Below, piece after piece: positions 58,884 through 64,000 of a stretch of DNA of 64,000 nt. Under the pieces are notes generated by a model. That model saw only the letters and a program-made list of their open reading frames with translations. It made no database searches and was not told where the DNA came from. The DNA lies in NCBI GenBank assembly GCA_015680685.1, contig MNCI01035712.1:512335-576334 (forward strand). The letters are read 5' to 3'. Numbering within the stretch: position 1 is the first letter of the stretch; every line of letters starts with the position of its first letter. The stretch comes from Gnetum montanum. Its lineage: Eukaryota; Streptophyta; Gnetopsida; Gnetales; Gnetaceae. The position numbers were made by a program, and so were the translations under genes.

Positions 58884-58960
58884 TGGTTTTTCAATGGCCC
58901 CTCTTTGTTGACGTTTGGAGGGCTTACCTGAAAGACGTCAACAAAGAATACGAAACACCA
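58884..58960. other. Stem-loop element, copy in H
   Basis: Arms CTTTGTTGACGTTT (58903-58916) and AGACGTCAACAAAG (58933-58946) pair over 14 positions with one T-G wobble. It is homologous to 46625-46700 by flanks (TTTCAATGGCYCCT and AATACRAAACACCA), with different stem bases. Confidence 0.8.
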
Positions 58961-60099
58961 AAGATGTAAAGACACCAATAACATCCGTCGGCAACTACTC
59001 AGATGTTGCTCTGTCAAACCTAGAAGTGCGAAGGTGGGAGGAGAAGGGATCTAAAAGAAGTGAGAGGAGGGAGGTTCGAGGAAGACTCAAGCATGTGAAC
59101 AGGAAAATTTCGCAAACATGTTATTAGGCATCTTTTCGGGGGCTTTTTTCTAGGAGGTGACGCTGCTATATTGCATATGAAGGGCTTGCATGGATGAGTT
59201 GTGTTACGCCCGTATGGCCTGGATGAGTTGTTTTACATCCATTTTGCCTAGTTTTTTTTTTAAGGATGCTTTCCATGAGGCAAGTTGCATTACACCAATC
59301 CATGGATGACTATCACATGAGAAAGAGTGCTTGTACGCTCATGTTCTATACAACCAAGAGGGAAGGGTAAATGCAGTTGTAGGGACATAGGAAGGAGAAA
59401 GTGAAATAGGTTGTTTGATGGTGGGGAAAAGGAAAGGGTTTGCACTCCCAAGTAGTTAGGTTAGTCCAAGTAGCCATCTTAGAACGTTGTGATGCCTCGC
59501 CTTCTAGTGAGTGCATTCTTAAACAACGCTATTGTAGCAAGTAACCTACAAAACGTAATAGAGAATAAAAAACAAAAGCAATCTTCCTAATTGCTAGGGA
59601 GACTGTTGAAACAAGTGCCATCCGAAGTGAAGAGGAGAGCGTAGGCCATGGAGAAGGGACCGTAGCAAGAAGCAAGGGTTCCTTTGTTGATGCCGTGATT
59701 CAGGAAATAGTCATCAACAGCTAAATTCATCTTGCTCAAACGACTGGGCAAAGAACCAGCCAGATGAATCTACTAAGCTAGAGTCTACTGGCGACGATGG
59801 GTGGAGACCACCAAGGCTATGGATGACCATAGTTTCCTTGNTGATGGGTGGAGACCACCAAGGCTATGGATGACCATAGTTTCCTTGGGGCCCCAAGTGG
59901 CGAAGTTGACCCTAGAAGTTGCAACTATAGAGTGGTTGTCGTAGCAACATCTTTGAGGGGTTAGTAGTATATCTTTCGGCATATTCGAGGAATCAGTAGG
60001 ATGCTGGTAGGGTAGCGGCGTTGCGTCTATTCCAACGCCCTAGTAGGGATGCAGTGCAAGAATGATCATGCTCACTTACTTCATGGGCTACCTATTGGC
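58961..60099 (-). other. Noncoding 3' region of element H
   Basis: No gene is recognised. The segment holds an exact 45-bp repeat on both sides of one N (59797-59886), which looks like a gap-closing artefact. It is probably 3' UTR and possibly LTR of H; ends are not defined. Confidence 0.4.
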
Positions 60100-60480
60100 A
60101 GATTCCAGTTTTAAGTCCTGGTGGACTGTTGCTACTGGTTTTAAGTCCCAGTAGACCATGGTCCTAGTTTAAATTCTAGGCAGACTGAAGCGTGCTAGTT
60201 TCACGTCATAGCGGATGATGGAAGAGCTAGTTTATGGTCCCAGTAGATCATGCTGTGGGTGTCAATTTTCTGTCGTGACCTAGGGACAAGTCTTTGCTAG
60301 TTTAGTGTCTCAGCATATGGATGCTTACCTTGCCAGTTTCACGTTGTGGTGGATGGTCAGAAACTTTTTCAGTTTAGCATCGTGGCAGACGCGTGCAAGA
60401 AATGCTAGTTTTACGTCGTAGCGGACGTGTACAAATTGCAAGTTTTACGTCATAGCAGATATTTGTTACCTTGCATTTGA
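60100..60480 (-). repeat. Degenerate TAGTTTNACGTC/TAGTTTAAGGCC repeats downstream of H integrase
   Basis: About ten units such as GCTAGTTTCACGTCATAGCGG, GCTAGTTTTACGTCGTAGCG and GTTTTAAGTCCCAGTAGACC, spaced about 30-50 bp. Several are followed by ATG- or GTG-containing words. They lie at the same place relative to the integrase as the repeats of G. Confidence 0.75.
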
Positions 60481-60489
60481 GCCGAGACA

Positions 60490-61945
60490 ACTTCTAGATG
60501 TGGTACTGCTTCAGGTACATATGATTCACTGGGTTTAGAAGTTCGTTGTCGTTGATGTCTGCTAGCCTGAGTGCTCCTTTGCCGTATGTGTCGATGACCA
60601 GGAAGGGGCCTTTCCAACTTGCAGAGAATTTTCCTACTGGTTCACGAACGGCCTTGAGAACCAAGTCTTCTTTCTTGATTGATTTTTGATGCAAGTTGTG
60701 ATTATGCTTCTGTTTCTACCTATCTTGATACCTTTCAATGTTGATGAGAGTCTGGATGCATTTCTCCTCTACTGAGTCTAAATGTACGATCTTGGACTCG
60801 TTGTGTTGAGTCTCATTTATAACCATGGAGAGGACCATCCACAATGAGGGGATCTATAGTTCCAAGGGCAACACTGCTTCAGATCCGTAGACTAGGCTGT
60901 AGAGTGTCCTATCAGTAGCTGTTCTGCATGTCGTATGATAGGCCCATAGCACATAGAGGATTTTTTCATGCCATCATTTTTTGTTGCTTCTGAGCATTTT
61001 CTTTAGTAAGTTGATGACCACCTTGTTTCTTGCTTCTGCTTGACCATTTGCTTACGAGTAATAAGGTGAACAAAAATATTGTTTAATACCAAAGTTACTA
61101 TAGAAAGATTTGGTCTCGACACTACTAAATTATGGCCCGTTGTCAGTTACAATAGTCATGGGAAGCCCAAACCTGGTTGCTATATTATCCAAGATAAAAT
61201 GGCAAACCTGTTGAGATGTAATCTTTCATAGGGGAATAGCCTCAACACACTTCGTGAAATACTCGGTGGCAGTGATGATGAAGCTATGTCCAGCGGAAGA
61301 CTTAGAGGTGATGGGACCTATGATGTCTAGTCCCCATCGTTGGAATGGCCAAGTGATCTGTGTAGTATGCAATTCAGTTGGTAACATGTGTATTAGATTT
61401 GTGTAATGTTGGCATGTGTCACATGTCTTAACCTTGGTCAGGCAATCTCATTCCATGTACAGCCAGTAATACCCCAAGCGTCTGATTTTAGCAGCCATGG
61501 CTCGTGGAGCTATGTGTCCTCCACATAGTCCTTCATGGACTTCGCTAACTATTCATTGCATTTGTTCATTATCAACACAAGTTAGCAATACTCCATCAAA
61601 AGAATGTATACAGAGAGTACTACCTTCAACAATGACATATTGCCGGGCATGCTTGCAGATTGCATCTTTTTGTGCAGGTGTTAATTCATGCAATGGTTTG
61701 CCATGCAGCAGGCAGGCTTTAATGTTATCGTACCATTCCGACATTCCACCCATGCTTAGAGAAGAAATTTGCACTGCTTGAATAATAGGGTTTGTACATT
61801 CCATCATTAAAGTGGGATAGGTGACAAACAAATGTGGTGGCACATTTAAAGCTAGTGTGGCTAGTGCATCGGCTATAGTGTTCTCATTACGCAGCACGTG
61901 TTGGACATCAGTTGTCATGAATTGCCTTAGGATATCTTTAGCCAT
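60490..61945 (-). pseudogene. Integrase of element H (Tat/Ogre-like)
   Basis: Minus strand. An open stretch at 61553-61945 holds the linker after the second RNase H (NENTIADALATLA) and the pre-integrase segment (YVIVEGSTLCIHSFDGVLL). The zinc region follows with [16 protein letters not shown]-type sequence and CDTCQ (61410-61545). Catalytic blocks are RWGLDIIGPI (61319-61350), TIVTDNGP (61132-61160) and NGQAEARNK (61022-61053), all three acids present. The C-terminal domain is open at 60494-60694 (KEDLVLKAVREPVGKFSASW, then VNHMYLKQYHI). I count about three stops, two of them at Gln, so H is less decayed than G or E. Confidence 0.85.
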
Positions 61946-61949
61946 ATCA

Positions 61950-62560
61950 CAATAGGGCTACAGATGCATAGCTTCGTAGGCATAGACCCCTATGATTTGA
62001 TTGATGATGAGCATCGAATCACCTTGGATTACTAGGTGTTGAACGTTGAGTTCTCTGGCTGTTAACAATCCCCTGAGGAGCCCCTCGTACTCTGCCACAT
62101 TGTTCGTACAAGGAAACACTAGGCAGTAAGCCAATGGGTGAACATATTCTGGGGAGAGCATAATGATGGTGGCAGCACTGCCATCTTTGGTAGTCAAAGC
62201 TCCATCAAAGTATAATGTCGCTTCGAGGCCTATCAATATAGGGCTTAAACTATGTATCTATTCATCAGGAAACTTAGGCTCAATCGCAGCTTGATCATTA
62301 ACAGGCGATGTTGCCAACTAGTCGGCTATCGCTTGGCCTTTCGTGGAAGATTGGCCAACGTAGTGCAAGTCAAATTCTGCTGTGATGGCTTTCCAGCAGG
62401 CTATCCTACTACTTTCGTATAAATTGTTTGTGATGGCACACAAGATTTTGTTTTTATAGATTATATTGACCTGGCTACAGAAAAGATAGTACCTATGTGA
62501 GAGATGTCCCAAAGTGGTGGTTCTCTTGGGCTCTCCCCATGGTTCGAGGGCCATGGAACA
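61950..62560 (-). pseudogene. RNase H end and archaeal-type RNase H of element H
   Basis: Minus strand. An open stretch at 62318-62554 is the end of the ordinary RNase H (NIIYKNKILCAITNN, then SSTKGQAIAD). The open stretch 61958-62236 is the archaeal-type RNase H, with LYFDGALTTKDGSAA, FPCTNNVAEYEGLLRGLL and IQGDSMLIINQI, retaining Asp, Glu and Asp. The RT itself is absent: similarity ends near 62555, close to the LTR starting at 62590. Dual RNase H indicates the Tat/Ogre branch. Confidence 0.83.
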
Positions 62561-62589
62561 CTCTAAGGTGCCCTCGGGTGGCTCTTAGG

Positions 62590-63076
62590 TGTTACAAAAC
62601 CCACCCCAGCTTGGTGGTACCAAGCTAGCAATAGGACACTCTCCTGTTACAACTCTCTTCTAAGTCCTCTTCCTTCCCTCTTCACCATGGAGAACTACAT
62701 GGCCCATATTCTACGACGGTCATAGATATGTAGGTAGCCAAGACTAGATAGTTTTGGTGCAGTGCCAAGCCATACCTTGTACCAGATCATGAGGGATCTG
62801 GGGGTGAGGCACCTTCCCTTGTAGGTGCATCATCTCCCCTTCCACCAATGTGGTCTACAAGGTTGTGTATGCTTGTTTGCTTGGTCCTCATTTTGGAGTT
62901 TGGTTACCCTCAATGAGGTGCATGGTCATGTACATTAAGAAGTTATGCTTCTACTTGCACTCACTCATGAGTTGCTTGCTTGCTTAAGGCATATTCCCTA
63001 GGTCTTTCACCTTAGATCCATTGGATCTTTGTGAATTTCTTGGGGTGCCGGGCAACGTCGGGGCAACGTTGTTACA
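62590..63076 (+). repeat. Candidate LTR with tRNA-iMet-type primer site downstream
   Basis: A 487-bp segment starting TGTTACAA and ending TTGTTACA, nearly inverted termini. Two bases later TGGTATCAAGGC (63079-63090) resembles the initiator tRNA-Met primer site TGGTATCAGAGC. No second LTR copy is in the window. This would be the 5' LTR of a plus-strand element that cuts element H. Confidence 0.6.
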
Positions 63077-64000
63077 GATGGTATCAAGGCATTTTGAAAT
63101 TGTGTTGGGATATGGTTGTGCTCTTTGGTTGTGTTACTCCATTGAGCTTGTTTGGTTAATGGTCCCTTTGGATTGATACCTAGGTGATCTAGGATCATAT
63201 CCTTATATATTTTTGAAGAGTTTCCTGATGGTAATGTTCTTCACTCTTCATGAGGGGATAGATGAGAAATTGTGAGCAATAGATGTATGTTGCTCTCCAT
63301 GAGGATATAAATGATGCCTTTGTGGTGATGTCCTCCACTTGTGTACTTGTGGTTGGACTTGCTGTGATTGTATGCGATATGGTTGAGAGGAGTTCTACTG
63401 GCAACTCAGGAATTTTGTTGCTTAAGGAGCTCCCATCTCAGGTCTCCAATGATTCATCTGGGATGAATCGGACCGAGTCTCCACTTCGGTTTCCACCCAG
63501 ATGACATGTTTCAAGATGGCATTTGTTGAATTGTGTAGGATATGATATCCTTGGCACTCCCCCTCACCCTAGATACAGTGAGTATGGGAAAATACAAATA
63601 AGGATAAGATGGTTCCCAGGTACCTCAGGATGGAGGTCTTTCGAACATGTGCTCTTGGTGAGCCTTGTTCTAGGTGGATTAAGACCGTTGCCGGTAGACT
63701 TCGTACGTTCATGCTTTCGATTGTATGTTTGTCTATTTGTATATTTGTGTCTTCTTGGTTGTGCTTTCAAATTCTACATGCATGTTATCTCAGGTGTGTC
63801 TATCGTTCGTAACGCAAGGCTTATATGTTTTACGTGGTATGATTACTTATTGTTGGGAACGTTGAGGATGAAATGGCTGTTTGTGTCATCCCAAAGCCAA
63901 ATGTTTGTTGTCTTGTTTGACAACTTCTTGTGCATGAGGCAAGATTTCCCTTATTGTTGATCTTTGCGAGTTGTGCTCCTTTGTTGAGCTGGTGGTGTTG
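63077..64000 (+). other. Primer site and start of an unassigned element, no gene recognised
   Basis: Begins with the iMet-type primer site (63079-63090). Open stretches at 63283-63504 and 63523-63960 on the plus strand lack any motif I recognise and may be leader sequence. Confidence 0.35.

Noticed and set aside
59797-59886. 45-bp perfect tandem repeat
   Set aside because: The two copies are identical and separated by a single N, which looks like a gap-closing duplication in the assembly.

Overview
The window looks like a chromosome segment from a land plant with a large, repeat-dominated nuclear genome. The evidence is stacked Ty3/gypsy LTR retrotransposons of Athila-, chromovirus- and Tat/Ogre-like type, tRNA-Asp-type primer sites, almost no intact reading frames, and a decayed fragment of the plant AUGMIN subunit 6 gene. 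The number of old, unremoved insertions would suit a gymnosperm or another giant genome, but the species cannot be fixed from the sequence. I see no intact host gene, tRNA or rRNA gene.

Layout. (1) 1-9935, minus strand: a gag-only LTR element A (80-5950) sits inside a second copy of its own family, A0 (1-79 plus 5951-9935). (2) 9960-15828: a fragment of a 3' ORF (here ORF X), an unassigned promoter-like stretch, and coding-like debris that includes the AUG6 fragment. (3) 15834-28849, minus strand: element E, a 13 kb full-length Athila-like element with LTRs, a 5-bp target duplication ATCTC, decayed gag, protease, RT, RNase H and integrase, a noncoding block, and ORF X. (4) 28855-43466, plus strand: a 5'-truncated chromovirus-like element F, split by a solo LTR C (29974-31042, target duplication CTTCT) and by a gag-protease-only element B (31407-41890). 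F ends in a 958-bp LTR. (5) 45100-50340, minus strand: element G, a Tat/Ogre-like pol with dual RNase H. (6) 51041-54420: about 19 monomers with a mean period near 186 bp, each carrying a short inverted repeat. (7) 54827-57240, plus strand: a broken intron-containing gene fragment that tentatively resembles an FCP1/NIF-type phosphatase. (8) 58283-62560, minus strand: a second Tat/Ogre-like element H. (9) 62590-63076: an LTR followed by an initiator-tRNA-Met-type primer site.

How the parts relate. A, A0, B and E share a tRNA-Asp primer site with a one-base spacer, a related Gag, a related 3' ORF X, and a noncoding internal block with the same ordered sequence boxes. E carries a full pol. A, A0 and B do not, so they look like non-autonomous (TR-GAG-like) relatives that would depend on an E-like partner. 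The strongest leads are this shared noncoding block, the hairpin array at 51-54 kb, and a stem-loop in G and H whose two arms differ in a matched way.
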